Shown: piece by piece, positions 51,623 to 60,683 of the stretch
Layout: each line of letters starts with the position of its first letter
How positions within the stretch are numbered: the first letter of the stretch is position 1
Assembly: GCF_050433395.1 (NCBI RefSeq)
Contig: NZ_JBNPXH010000010.1
Coordinates: 124,001-188,000 of the forward strand
Source of the DNA: Mobilitalea torta
GTDB taxonomy: Bacteria > Bacillota > Clostridia > Lachnospirales > Lachnospiraceae
Direction: 5' to 3'
Length of the DNA stretch: 64,000 bases
Translations under genes and position numbers: made by a program
The notes under the pieces: model-generated
What the model was told of the DNA's origin: nothing
Seen by the model: only the letters and a program-made list of their open reading frames with translations
Database searches by the model: none

Positions 51623-52471
51623 ATGAAGTTTACAAAAATGCATGGCTGCGGCAATGATTATATTTATGTGGATTGTACCACACGGGACAAGACCCCTCTG
51701 CTTGAGGAAGATATTCCGGAGATAGCAGTGAAAATCAGTGACAGGCATTTTGGCATCGGTTCGGATGGTCTGATTTTGATCCGGCCTTCTGATACCGCGG
51801 ATTTTATGATGGATATGTATAATAGCGACGGCTCCAGAGGAAAGATGTGCGGCAATGGCATCCGCTGTGTGGCAAAATATGTGTATGACTATGGTCTGAC
51901 GGATAAAACACAGCTTCGGATTGAGACTCTGAGCGGCATTAAGGAGCTGAAGCTGACAGTAGAAGACGGCAAGGTAACCTGGGTTACTGTGGACATGGGG
52001 GCGCCTGTCATGGAACCGGCCTTAATCCCGGTGATTTCGGATAAGAAGAGCCTGCTTCGGGAACCGGTAGTGATGGATGGGAAGAGATATGAGCTAACCT
52101 GTGTCTCCATGGGGAATCCCCATGCGGTCATATTTGTGGAGGATACCGCTTCCCTGCTTCTCGAGGCGGTCGGACCGAAGTTCGAGAAGCATGAGATGTT
52201 TCCGGAACGGGTCAACACGGAGTTTGTTCAGGTGCTGGACCGCAGCCATATCAGAATGCGCGTGTGGGAACGAGGGTCCGGTGAGACCCTGGCCTGCGGA
52301 ACCGGAGCCTGCGCCAGTGTGGCAGCCTGCATTCTGAACGGTCTGACAGAGAACGAGGTTACCGTCAGCTTACTGGGCGGGGAGCTGAAGATCCGATATG
52401 ATGAAAAGCAAAACACCGTATTTATGACGGGTCCGGCAGTGACGGTTTTTGAAGGTGAGATAAAACTATAG
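51623..52471 (+). CDS. dapF: Diaminopimelate epimerase
   Basis: A 282-residue enzyme converting LL- to meso-diaminopimelate for peptidoglycan and lysine. The two catalytic cysteines are Cys76 (MCGNGIRC) and Cys225 (ACGTGACAS). N-terminus MKFTKMHGCGNDYIYVD is classic. Start at 51623 follows GGAAAGGTTGGTAATTACG; the frame extends back to 51587 without support. The same GGAAAGGTTGGT box precedes dapL, so the pair may be similarly translated. Confidence 0.96.
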   Translation: MKFTKMHGCGNDYIYVDCTTRDKTPLLEEDIPEIAVKISDRHFGIGSDGLILIRPSDTADFMMDMYNSDGSRGKMCGNGIRCVAKYVYDYGLTDKTQLRIETLSGIKELKLTVEDGKVTWVTVDMGAPVMEPALIPVISDKKSLLREPVVMDGKRYELTCVSMGNPHAVIFVEDTASLLLEAVGPKFEKHEMFPERVNTEFVQVLDRSHIRMRVWERGSGETLACGTGACASVAACILNGLTENEVTVSLLGGELKIRYDEKQNTVFMTGPAVTVFEGEIKL

Positions 52472-52535
52472 TATAAAATAGAATTTATGCTTGTATCATT
52501 TTACATTATAGGTTATAAATAGAATAAAGTTTACT

Positions 52536-52585
52536 GGAGCATCATTCGCTGTGAGGTGTATATGGCTGCTGGAAAATGATGCTCC
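52536..52585 (+). promoter_or_regulatory. Long-range hairpin in the dapL leader
   Basis: GGAGCATCATT (52536-52546) pairs perfectly with AATGATGCTCC (52575-52585), enclosing 28 bases. It ends 21 bases before the dapL ATG and immediately before the ribosome site, so it could influence translation start. No T-run and no known riboswitch class recognised. Confidence 0.6.
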
Positions 52586-52606
52586 GATGGAAAGGTTGGT
52601 TACGAT

Positions 52607-53821
52607 ATGTTTAAGATTAACGAGAACTATTTGAAGCTGCCGGGAAGCTATCTGTTTTCCACCATAGGCAGGAAGGTCCGGGAATACAATGAGGCACATC
52701 CGAACAGCAAAATTATCCGCCTGGGAATCGGTGATGTAACCCTTCCTCTGGCTCCGGCGGTAATCAGCGCCCTTCATACCGCTGTGGAGCATATGGGAAA
52801 CAAAGAGACCTTTAAGGGATACGCACCGGATCTGGGATATGAATTCCTGCGTAAGACCATTGCGGAGAAGGATTATCAAAGCCGGGGAGTATCCATTGCC
52901 ATAGATGAGATCTTTATCAGCGACGGAGCCAAGAGTGATTCCGGCAATATTCAGGAGATCTTTGGTGAGAATAACAGAATAGCCGTATGTGATCCGGTGT
53001 ATCCGGTCTATGTGGATTCCAATGTTATGGCGGGGAGAACCGGTGAGTATCTGGCAGACAGCGGAAGATGGTCGAATGTCATCTATATGCCCTGCACGAA
53101 GGAGAATCAGTTTGCTCCGGAGCTGCCGAAGGAAACACCGGACATGATATATTTGTGTTTCCCCAATAATCCCACGGGTTCCACCATTACAAAGGACGGG
53201 TTACAGGAGTGGGTAGATTATGCCAATCGTGCCGGAGCCGTGATTATCTATGACGCGGCTTATGAGGCATATATTTCCGAGGATGATGTTCCCCATACCA
53301 TCTATGAATGTGAGGGGGCGAAGACCTGTGCCATTGAGCTTCGCAGCTTTTCCAAGAATGCAGGCTTTACCGGAACCAGACTGGGCTTCACTATTGTTCC
53401 CAAGGAACTGAAATGCGGAGAAGTATCCTTAAACAGCCTGTGGGCCAGAAGACATGGCACCAAGTTCAACGGTGCTCCCTATATCACCCAGTTTGCCGGT
53501 GCCGCCGTATATTCCGAGGAGGGCCGGAAGCAGACCATGGAGCAGATCGCTTACTATATGAATAATGCAAAGGTGATCCGGGAAGGGCTGCAGTCGGCGG
53601 GCTATACCGTATCCGGCGGAGTCAATGCTCCCTACATCTGGATGGAGGTGCCCCAAGGAATGACCTCCTGGGATTTCTTTGACTATCTTCTGGAGAAGGC
53701 CAATGTGGTGGGTACTCCAGGAGCGGGCTTCGGCCCCAGCGGAGAAGGGTATTTCCGCTTGACGGCTTTCGGAACTTATGAAAATACCTTAGAAGCAATT
53801 GAGAGAATCAAAAAGCTGTAA
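52607..53821 (+). CDS. dapL: LL-diaminopimelate aminotransferase
   Basis: A 404-residue class I/II aminotransferase that converts tetrahydrodipicolinate directly to LL-diaminopimelate, bypassing the acylated DapD/E route. The PLP lysine is Lys250 in SFSKNAGFTGTR. Motifs FISDGAKSD, YLCFPNNPTG and VWYDAAYEA-type (YDAAYEAY) are typical of DapL. Adjacent to dapF, completing the last two steps to meso-DAP. Start at 52607 follows GGAAAGGTTGGTTACGAT. Confidence 0.95.
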   Translation: MFKINENYLKLPGSYLFSTIGRKVREYNEAHPNSKIIRLGIGDVTLPLAPAVISALHTAVEHMGNKETFKGYAPDLGYEFLRKTIAEKDYQSRGVSIAIDEIFISDGAKSDSGNIQEIFGENNRIAVCDPVYPVYVDSNVMAGRTGEYLADSGRWSNVIYMPCTKENQFAPELPKETPDMIYLCFPNNPTGSTITKDGLQEWVDYANRAGAVIIYDAAYEAYISEDDVPHTIYECEGAKTCAIELRSFSKNAGFTGTRLGFTIVPKELKCGEVSLNSLWARRHGTKFNGAPYITQFAGAAVYSEEGRKQTMEQIAYYMNNAKVIREGLQSAGYTVSGGVNAPYIWMEVPQGMTSWDFFDYLLEKANVVGTPGAGFGPSGEGYFRLTAFGTYENTLEAIERIKKL

Positions 53822-53860
53822 AGGAAACGAATTGATCTATGATGAGATCGCAGAGATAGA

Positions 53861-53908
53861 AACCGGGACGGACAGGGTATCATGATCGATATTTTGTTCG
53901 TCCCGGTT
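53861..53908 (+). terminator. Hairpin after dapL, probable terminator
   Basis: AACCGGGACG (53861-53870) pairs perfectly with CGTCCCGGTT (53899-53908) around a 28-base loop. A T-rich stretch follows. The remaining 200 bases to the copA promoter are AT-rich with no gene. Confidence 0.6.
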
Positions 53909-54109
53909 ATTTATATCATACCTTTTTAACTCAAAAACGCTTGCTTCCAATACCAGGAGAAGTCGGTCCTCATTAATAATCAAAAAGCTCATAGGGATAG
54001 AAAAATTCATAAAAGAATACGATACTTCCAAGTCTTAAAGATAACAGATGTTAGATTGGAGAATATCAAAAAAAATTCAGGCAAAGCTAGTAGAATAAAA
54101 TTTTAAGTA

Positions 54110-54166
54110 TTGACAGATTAGAAAAAACAATTTAATATAGGTATATACCCCCCGGGGGTGGGGTAG
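54110..54166 (+). promoter_or_regulatory. copA promoter with CsoR-type copper operator
   Basis: TTGACA (54110-54115) and TAATAT (54133-54138) with a 17-base spacer. TACCCCCCGGGGGTGGGGTA at 54146-54165 is a G/C-tract dyad typical of CsoR binding sites and overlaps the expected transcription start. CsoR is encoded in the same operon, so copper should relieve repression. Confidence 0.82.
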
Positions 54167-54196
54167 TTAATATAAATTGCAAAGGAGTGTGTTAGA

Positions 54197-56470
54197 ATGG
54201 ATCAGAAGTTTAGTGTTACGGGTATGACCTGCTCGGCCTGTTCGGCTGCCGTAGAGCGCAGCGTGCGCAAGCTGGAGGGAGTCCGGTCCGTGAACGTGAA
54301 TCTTCTTTCGAACAGCATGAGTGTAGAGTATGATGAAGCTCTGCTGAATAAGGATACTATTATAAGCGCCGTGGAAACGGCGGGATATGGCGCTTCCGAT
54401 TTTGTACGGGAACGTGCAGCAGCGGATAAGCTTGCCAAGGTGGACACCGTGGAGCAGGAACAGAAGGAAATGAAGAAGCGGATTATTGTATCCTTCGCGT
54501 TTCTGATACCGCTTTTATATCTGGCGATGGGGCATATGTTTCATTTCCCTCTTCCCATGGCCGTCATGGGAACGGAGAATGCTATCACCTTTGCCTTCTC
54601 CCAGCTATTGTTGACGGTGCCGATTCTATATGTGAACCGTAAATACTACCAGGTGGGCTTTAAGACCCTGCTGCACCGGAATCCGAATATGGATTCCCTC
54701 ATTGCTATCGGATCTGCAGCCGCCGTATTCTACGGTGTGTTTGCAATCTACCGGATCGGCTACGGGTTGGGACATAACAATCTGGAGATGGTGAAGCATT
54801 ACACCCATGATCTGTATTTTGAATCTGCGGGAACCATATTAGCCCTTATTACTCTGGGGAAATTCCTGGAGGCAAGATCCAAGGGCAAGACCTCCGAGGC
54901 CATTGCGAAGCTGGTGAACCTGGCGCCGAAGACCGCCAATGTCATCCGGGACGGCGTCGAGCAGGAGATCCCGGTGGAGGACGTGGTAATCGGAGACATT
55001 CTGGCAGTGAGGCCCGGCCAGAGCATACCCGTGGACGGTGTTATTGTGGAGGGAAGCTCCTCAGTGGATCAGGCCGCTCTGACCGGCGAGAGCATTCCGG
55101 TGGAAAAGCAGGCCGGTGATAAGGTAATTGCCGCCACCATTAATAAAACCGGATATTTTACCATGCGTGCCGATAAGGTGGGCGATGATACCACTCTGGC
55201 GCAGATCATCCGGCTGGTGGAGGAAGCAAGCTCTTCCAAGGCTCCCATCTCGAAGCTGGCGGACCGGATCAGCAGTGTGTTTGTCCCTGTGGTTATAGTG
55301 ATAGCCCTGGTGGCTTCCATTGTCTGGCTGCTGCTGGGATATGATTTCGAATTTGCTCTTTCCATCGGAATAGCCGTACTGGTAATCTCCTGCCCCTGTG
55401 CTTTGGGCCTGGCTACCCCGGTAGCTATTATGGTGGGAACGGGAAAGGCCGCCCAGAACGGGATTTTGTTTAAGTCGGCAGAGGCATTGGAGGTGCTGCA
55501 CCAGGTTAAAACCATTGTTCTGGATAAGACAGGGACCATTACAGAAGGAAAGCCCAAGGTGACCGATATCATTACGGTGCCGGGAGTCACAGAGACACAG
55601 CTGCTGCGGATTGCCGCCTCCATAGAGAAGCCCTCGGAGCACCCGCTGTCGGAGGCTATCGTGGAGAGGGCAGGGGAGCTGGGCTTGAGTCAGGAGGATG
55701 TGAAGGAGTTCCAGGCGGTCTCCGGCAGGGGGATTCTTGCACGGCTTGCCGACGGGCAGCAATACATTGCCGGTAATGAAAGGTTAATGGAGGAGCAGGG
55801 AATCAATCTCGGGGAATACTCCAGCAAAGCCGAGGCCTTTGCAGAGGCGGGCAAGACGTCGTTGTATTTTGCGGACAGTGCCAGACTGATGGGCGTGATA
55901 GCGGTTGCGGATGTGGTTAAGCCCACGAGTCCCCAGGCAATCCGTTCGTTTCAGAATATGGGTATTGACGTAGTGATGCTGACGGGTGATAATAAGAAGA
56001 CAGCTATGGCGATCCAGAGGGAGCTGTCCATTGACCGGGTGGTGGCAGAGGTGCTTCCCCAGGATAAGGAAAGCGAGATCCGCAGAATTCAGGAGAAGGG
56101 GCGGAAGACAGCCATGATCGGGGATGGTATTAATGATGCTCCGGCGCTGGCCAGAGCGGATGTGGGAATTGCAATCGGAGCCGGCACCGATGTGGCCATC
56201 GAGTCGGCGGACGTGGTGCTGATGAAGAGTAATCTGCAGGATGTGGTTACGGCGATTCAATTGAGCCGGGCGACACTTAAGAATATTAAAGAGAATCTGT
56301 TCTGGGCCTTCTTTTATAATACATTGGGAATACCGCTGGCAGCAGGTGTATTCTACCTGGCTCTGGAATGGAAGCTGAATCCGATGTTCGGTGCGGCAGC
56401 CATGAGCTTTAGTTCGGTGTTTGTAGTAAGCAATGCATTGAGACTGAGATTTTTTAAACCGAAAAATTAG
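54197..56470 (+). CDS. copA: Copper-exporting P1B-type ATPase
   Basis: A 757-residue Cu+ pump. One N-terminal HMA domain with GMTCSAC (Cys12, Cys15), about 8 membrane helices, TGES actuator, the CPC ion site (Cys399-Pro-Cys401), DKTGT phosphorylation site (Asp443), SEHP nucleotide motif and GDGINDAPAL hinge. These CPC and HP features assign it to the Cu+ subgroup. Start follows AAAGGAGTGTGTTAGA. First gene of an operon with copZ and csoR. Confidence 0.96.
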   Translation: MDQKFSVTGMTCSACSAAVERSVRKLEGVRSVNVNLLSNSMSVEYDEALLNKDTIISAVETAGYGASDFVRERAAADKLAKVDTVEQEQKEMKKRIIVSFAFLIPLLYLAMGHMFHFPLPMAVMGTENAITFAFSQLLLTVPILYVNRKYYQVGFKTLLHRNPNMDSLIAIGSAAAVFYGVFAIYRIGYGLGHNNLEMVKHYTHDLYFESAGTILALITLGKFLEARSKGKTSEAIAKLVNLAPKTANVIRDGVEQEIPVEDVVIGDILAVRPGQSIPVDGVIVEGSSSVDQAALTGESIPVEKQAGDKVIAATINKTGYFTMRADKVGDDTTLAQIIRLVEEASSSKAPISKLADRISSVFVPVVIVIALVASIVWLLLGYDFEFALSIGIAVLVISCPCALGLATPVAIMVGTGKAAQNGILFKSAEALEVLHQVKTIVLDKTGTITEGKPKVTDIITVPGVTETQLLRIAASIEKPSEHPLSEAIVERAGELGLSQEDVKEFQAVSGRGILARLADGQQYIAGNERLMEEQGINLGEYSSKAEAFAEAGKTSLYFADSARLMGVIAVADVVKPTSPQAIRSFQNMGIDVVMLTGDNKKTAMAIQRELSIDRVVAEVLPQDKESEIRRIQEKGRKTAMIGDGINDAPALARADVGIAIGAGTDVAIESADVVLMKSNLQDVVTAIQLSRATLKNIKENLFWAFFYNTLGIPLAAGVFYLALEWKLNPMFGAAAMSFSSVFVVSNALRLRFFKPKN

Positions 56471-56524
56471 GCGGCAGTATGGAGCAAGTCAATAAAATAT
56501 AATATAAAAAAGGAGTAAGTGATT

Positions 56525-56752
56525 ATGAAGAAGATTATTGAAATTAACGGAATGTCCTGCGGACATTGCCAGGCCAGAGTAGAGAATGCGCTCAATGCCC
56601 TTGACGGAGCGCAGGCAAAGGTGGAGCTGAAGAAGAACAGGGCGGTGGTTACCCTGGAGAAGGAAATTAGCGATGAAGTACTCCGCAATGCAGTAACGGA
56701 AGCGGGATATGAGGTAGTGGGTATCTCAGAGAAAAAAGGACTTTTCTCGTAA
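56525..56752 (+). CDS. copZ: Copper chaperone (HMA domain)
   Basis: A 75-residue single HMA domain with the metal site MSCGHC, the Cys-Gly-His-Cys variant. It should carry Cu+ to CopA or CsoR in the cytosol. The ATG at 56525 has AAAGGAG 9 bases upstream; a GTG at 56519 is less well placed. It is 54 bases after copA. Confidence 0.9.
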   Translation: MKKIIEINGMSCGHCQARVENALNALDGAQAKVELKKNRAVVTLEKEISDEVLRNAVTEAGYEVVGISEKKGLFS

Positions 56753-56822
56753 TGCTTAATTTTTACACGGCAAATTTGTGCTGCCGCCCACATTCGCGGG
56801 TTGCGGCAGGATGGAGAATATT

Positions 56823-57086
56823 ATGAGAGCAGATAGAGAGAAGGTTGTCCGCCTGCTGAAAACAGCCAGAGGGCAGATTGACGGCATTCTGAATATGATT
56901 GAAGAGAATCGGTACTGTATTGACATTTCGAATCAGCTGATTGCCACGGAAGCAATTCTGAACAAGGTCAACCGGGAGGTGCTTCACGGGCACATTGACA
57001 TGTGTCTGAAGGAGGCGGTCCAGGAGGGAAATGTCGACGAGAAGCTGGATGAAATCCGCAGCATCATTGATAAACTCACAAAATAA
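56823..57086 (+). CDS. csoR: Copper-sensing repressor CsoR (DUF156)
   Basis: An 87-residue all-helical repressor. The family motif RLLKTARGQIDGILNMIEE and the copper ligands Cys (NRYCIDIS), His and Cys (HGHIDMC) are present. The start is placed at 56823 (TGGAG 6 bases upstream); the frame continues to 56778 but those residues are atypical. The operator before copA is its expected target, giving autoregulation of the operon. Confidence 0.92.
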   Translation: MRADREKVVRLLKTARGQIDGILNMIEENRYCIDISNQLIATEAILNKVNREVLHGHIDMCLKEAVQEGNVDEKLDEIRSIIDKLTK

Positions 57087-57133
57087 AACGGCGGACATCA
57101 TGGTATGGACTTTTCAGCCGGAGCTGTGCTATA

Positions 57134-57472
57134 ATGGCTTTAACAAAGGTGAGGGATGTGATTTTTTTGAGCGATAATGAACTATTGCTGGCTTTATCCG
57201 CAATGCTGGATAAGAAATTATGTGCTCAATTAGAGCCAATGAAAGAGGACATCAATCATATAAAGAATGAGCTTAAAAAAATCAATATCATTCTTGAAAA
57301 TGACATACGTCGGGATATCAGGCTCCTGGCAGAGGACTATCTGCCTTCCGCTGAACAGCATGAGAGAGCCGGCAGGGAGTATGAGGCAATGCGAAGTGAC
57401 ATAGCGCTGCTGAAGAAGGTGGTCACGGAGCACAGCGAGAAGCTGCAGAGTATGCAGGATAAGCCAATCTAA
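57134..57472 (+). CDS. Hypothetical coiled-coil protein
   Basis: Up to 112 residues, rich in Glu, Lys and Leu with heptad-like spacing in the region MKEDINHIKNELKKINIILE and again at the C-terminus, so probably a coiled coil. No Cys-His sites or membrane segments. The start is uncertain: 57134 lacks a clear ribosome site, and a TTG near 57167 is an alternative. No family recognised. It follows csoR but is not clearly part of copper control. Confidence 0.5.
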   Translation: MALTKVRDVIFLSDNELLLALSAMLDKKLCAQLEPMKEDINHIKNELKKINIILENDIRRDIRLLAEDYLPSAEQHERAGREYEAMRSDIALLKKVVTEHSEKLQSMQDKPI

Positions 57473-57487
57473 TAATGAGTTTACAAG

Positions 57488-57523
57488 GTCTTCGACTGTT
57501 TTGTGCAGGAGAAGACTTTTTTC
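57488..57523 (+). terminator. Intrinsic terminator after the coiled-coil gene
   Basis: GTCTTC (57488-57493) pairs with GAAGAC (57511-57516), followed by TTTTTTT. Between here and the next gene (57524-57691) are only AT-rich sequence and a possible TAAAAT -10 near 57623. Confidence 0.6.
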
Positions 57524-57691
57524 TGATATAATTAATTAGATGGGTAGCTTATCCAAAAAGTGAGTTTGCGAATTATCGGGAAAAGTAATAAAAAAGATGA
57601 ATGACATTTGCAGATTTTGTGCTAAAATAAGGAAGGGAAGTATTTCGTACAAACAGAGAAAGTGTGTACTTTAATAGAATGGAGAATGATT

Positions 57692-59551
57692 ATGTTAAAA
57701 GAGCTTAAATTAAATCCCTTTACAGTAAAGGAAATAAAACCTCAGGGATGGTTGAAAAAGCAATTGGAGATACAGGCGGATGCTTTAAGCGGGAACCTGC
57801 ATAAATTCTGGCCTGACATAAAAGAGAGCAAATGGATCGGCGGAGACAGGGAAGGCTGGGAGAGAGTGCCTTACTGGCTGGACGGTTATATTCCTCTGGC
57901 ATTTCTTCTGGAAGATGAGGAAATGAAGAAGGTGGCAAAGCAATACATTCATGCCATTCTTGACAGCCAGAAGGAAGACGGCTGGATCTGTCCCTGCGAG
58001 GACGGAGAGAGGCCGCATTACGATATGTGGGCATTGTTTTTAATCCTGAAGGTTTTGACGCTATATCATGACTGCATTGACAACCGGGAGGAACAGGATA
58101 AGATTCAAACGGCTGTTTTCCGTGCTCTGAAAAACCTGGAGGAGCATATTGATACCTTCACGCTGTTCGGGTGGGCGGCGGCCAGATGGTACGAATGCCT
58201 GATTTCTATTTACTGGCTGTATGATAAGGCGGGGGAGGAATGGCTCCTTATGCTGGCCTATAAGATCAGGGTGCAGGGCTTTGATTACCAGGCTCTTTAT
58301 GAAAACTGGGATTATGAAGCTCCCAAGAGGCGCGGCGCATGGAGCCAGATGAATCATGTGGTCAACCAGGCCATGGCTGTTAAGGCGGGAGGCTTGTTTT
58401 ACCGGGTGAGCAGGAAAGAGGATGACCTGGTATTTCCCAAGGAAATGCTGGAGAAGCTCTCCTGGTATCACGGTACGGTTACCGGGGTATTTACCGGAGA
58501 CGAATGTCTTGCAGGAAGAAGTCCCATCCAGGGCACTGAGCTCTGTGCGGTAGTGGAGCTGATGTATTCCCTGGAGCAGCTGATTGGGGTCTCGGGAGAT
58601 GTGGAATATGCGGACCGTTTGGAGAAGGCGGCCTTCAATGCTCTGCCGGCTACCTTCAGTGAGGATATGTGGACCCATCAGTATGACCAGCAGGTAAATC
58701 AACCCTGCTGTCAGAGAATACCCGAGGAAGAGGTGCATTTTACCACAAATAGCGGGGAATCCCATTTGTTTGGCCTGGAGCCCAATTACGGATGCTGTAC
58801 CGCCAATATGCATCAGGGGTATCCTAAATTCGCCCTGTCCTGTTTTTACAGAACGGCGGAGGGAATTGCGGCGGCAGTATTGGCCCCCTGTGCGGCAGAG
58901 ACAGTGATCAAGGGGAAGGCCGTTAAGATTTCCCTGGATACCGAATATCCGTTTTCGGATGCTCTAACCTTTACCGTTGAGGCGGAAGAGCCTGTAGAAT
59001 TTCAATTAGATATCCGAATTCCTGGATTTGTTCAATCAGCCAGAGTGAATGGAGAGGATGCGGAGACAGGCCGGTTCTATTCCATGAAGAGGATCTGGGA
59101 AGGAAAGAGTACGATAATCGTGGAGCTGAATACCGACATTCGGCTGGTGGAGAGAGGCAACGGCCTTGCTGCGCTGGTTAAGGAGCCCTTGGTATATTCC
59201 CTTGCCATTGAAGAAAATTGGAAAATGATCGACTATGGAAAGGACGAGAGCCTGCGGGTATTTCCTCACTGCGATTATGAGGTTTACCCTGCTTCTTCCT
59301 GGAATTACGGATTTGCCGGAGAGAAATTTGAATTCCGGTACCATGGTATAAAAACCTCGGCTTTCTCTGCAAAGTATCCGCCCTGTACCATAGAAGCAGC
59401 AATGGCGGAGGTTCCCTGGTCCATGAAGCACGGGATTCCCGGCGGGATGCCAGATTCTACGGAAGCGGTGAAGGAAGCGGAGAGGAAGATATTCTATCCC
59501 TTTGGGTGTACCACCCTTCGGATGACAGAAATGCCCAGGATCAATTCCTGA
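57692..59551 (+). CDS. GH127-like (DUF1680) beta-L-arabinofuranosidase-type enzyme
   Basis: A third member of the GH127 group, about 619 residues. It keeps the putative zinc site: Glu283-x-Cys285 (TELCAV) and Cys368-Cys369 (GCCTANMHQGYPKF). It is more divergent than the other two, and the CCTANMHQG version is typical of a separate DUF1680 branch, so its sugar specificity may differ. Start at 57692 has GGAGAATGATT upstream; an earlier frame begins at 57662. No signal peptide. Followed 23 bases later by an LD-carboxypeptidase gene. Confidence 0.85.
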   Translation: MLKELKLNPFTVKEIKPQGWLKKQLEIQADALSGNLHKFWPDIKESKWIGGDREGWERVPYWLDGYIPLAFLLEDEEMKKVAKQYIHAILDSQKEDGWICPCEDGERPHYDMWALFLILKVLTLYHDCIDNREEQDKIQTAVFRALKNLEEHIDTFTLFGWAAARWYECLISIYWLYDKAGEEWLLMLAYKIRVQGFDYQALYENWDYEAPKRRGAWSQMNHVVNQAMAVKAGGLFYRVSRKEDDLVFPKEMLEKLSWYHGTVTGVFTGDECLAGRSPIQGTELCAVVELMYSLEQLIGVSGDVEYADRLEKAAFNALPATFSEDMWTHQYDQQVNQPCCQRIPEEEVHFTTNSGESHLFGLEPNYGCCTANMHQGYPKFALSCFYRTAEGIAAAVLAPCAAETVIKGKAVKISLDTEYPFSDALTFTVEAEEPVEFQLDIRIPGFVQSARVNGEDAETGRFYSMKRIWEGKSTIIVELNTDIRLVERGNGLAALVKEPLVYSLAIEENWKMIDYGKDESLRVFPHCDYEVYPASSWNYGFAGEKFEFRYHGIKTSAFSAKYPPCTIEAAMAEVPWSMKHGIPGGMPDSTEAVKEAERKIFYPFGCTTLRMTEMPRINS

Positions 59552-59573
59552 GAATGAGGATGGAGGTCAGGAT

Positions 59574-60602
59574 ATGTTATACCCAAAAAATCTGGAAAAG
59601 GGCTGTAAAATAGGAGTGACGGCGCCCTCGGCGGGCTTTGCTGACGAACCGGATCTGATCCGGCTGGAGAGCGGGATCAAGCATTTTAATCAATTGGGAT
59701 ATTCGGTGGTTACAACGGAGAATGTGCGAAAATGTGAGAAGGGGAGGAGCGGCGACGGAGCCGCCAGGGCCAGGGAATGCATGGAGTTATTTCTTGATCC
59801 GGAGGTGAGAGCGATCATTTCTGCCAGCGGAGGGGATTACCTGGTGGAAATGCTTCCCTATCTTGATCTTGAAGCCATAGGAAGGAACCCTAAATGGGTG
59901 CAGGGCTTTTCGGATAACACAGGACTGGTGCTTACCCTAACGACGAGTCTGGATATGGCTACGGTCTATGGATATAATTTCAGTTCCTTCGGAATGGAGA
60001 AATGGCATCCTTCCCTGGGGGATCATATAGCTCTGCTGGAAGGCCAAAATATTGTACAGCAGAGCTCTTGCCGTCATCAGACAGGATATTATCCTAGGAT
60101 TACCGGTCTGGAGGAATTTGTTCTGACTGAGGAGACCCGCTGGGTGAATCTGAAGCCGGGCAGCAGGCAGGGCGGTGAGGAACTGGCAATGCGCGGACGC
60201 GCTCTGGGAGGCTGTTTGGATGTCTGTCTCTGTCTTGCGGGAACCAGGTATGATAAGGTGAGGGAATTCTGTCACCGCTACAGAGAAGATAGGATACTAT
60301 GGTATCTGGAGAGTTATGAACTGAATACCGAGGCCATGATACGGGGACTGTGGCAGCTCCGGGAGGCCGGATGGTTTGAGCATGCCTGCGGCTTCGTCTT
60401 TGGGCGGCCCTGCATGTATGAATCCCATACGGATACCTCCTATGGGGAAGCCGTGCTTTCTGTACTGGGGGAATTGGGCCTGCCTGTTATATTGGATGCG
60501 GATATCGGGCATAAACCGCCCCAGTTTGCTATGATAAACGGAGCAATTGCCACAGTCAGAAGCAGCCATGGAGCGGGAAATATTAGTTTTGAGAGAAAAT
60601 GA
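59574..60602 (+). CDS. S66 family LD-carboxypeptidase
   Basis: A 342-residue peptidase of the LdcA/MccF family, which cleaves the L-D bond in muropeptides or microcin-like nucleotide peptides. The nucleophile is Ser113 in GFSDNTGL; the Glu in YLESYE and His in DIGHKPPQ complete the Ser-Glu-His triad. Cytoplasmic. Start at 59574 follows ATGGAGGTCAGGAT. More similar in style to MccF-type proteins than to E. coli LdcA, but I cannot separate recycling from immunity roles. Confidence 0.9.
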   Translation: MLYPKNLEKGCKIGVTAPSAGFADEPDLIRLESGIKHFNQLGYSVVTTENVRKCEKGRSGDGAARARECMELFLDPEVRAIISASGGDYLVEMLPYLDLEAIGRNPKWVQGFSDNTGLVLTLTTSLDMATVYGYNFSSFGMEKWHPSLGDHIALLEGQNIVQQSSCRHQTGYYPRITGLEEFVLTEETRWVNLKPGSRQGGEELAMRGRALGGCLDVCLCLAGTRYDKVREFCHRYREDRILWYLESYELNTEAMIRGLWQLREAGWFEHACGFVFGRPCMYESHTDTSYGEAVLSVLGELGLPVILDADIGHKPPQFAMINGAIATVRSSHGAGNISFERK

Positions 60603-60683
60603 TCTGACAAATAGATAAAGGATGGATGAAGAGAGCCATCGGATTTACCGAAGCAAAAGAATTAGGAGGAATGAAGAGGCATC

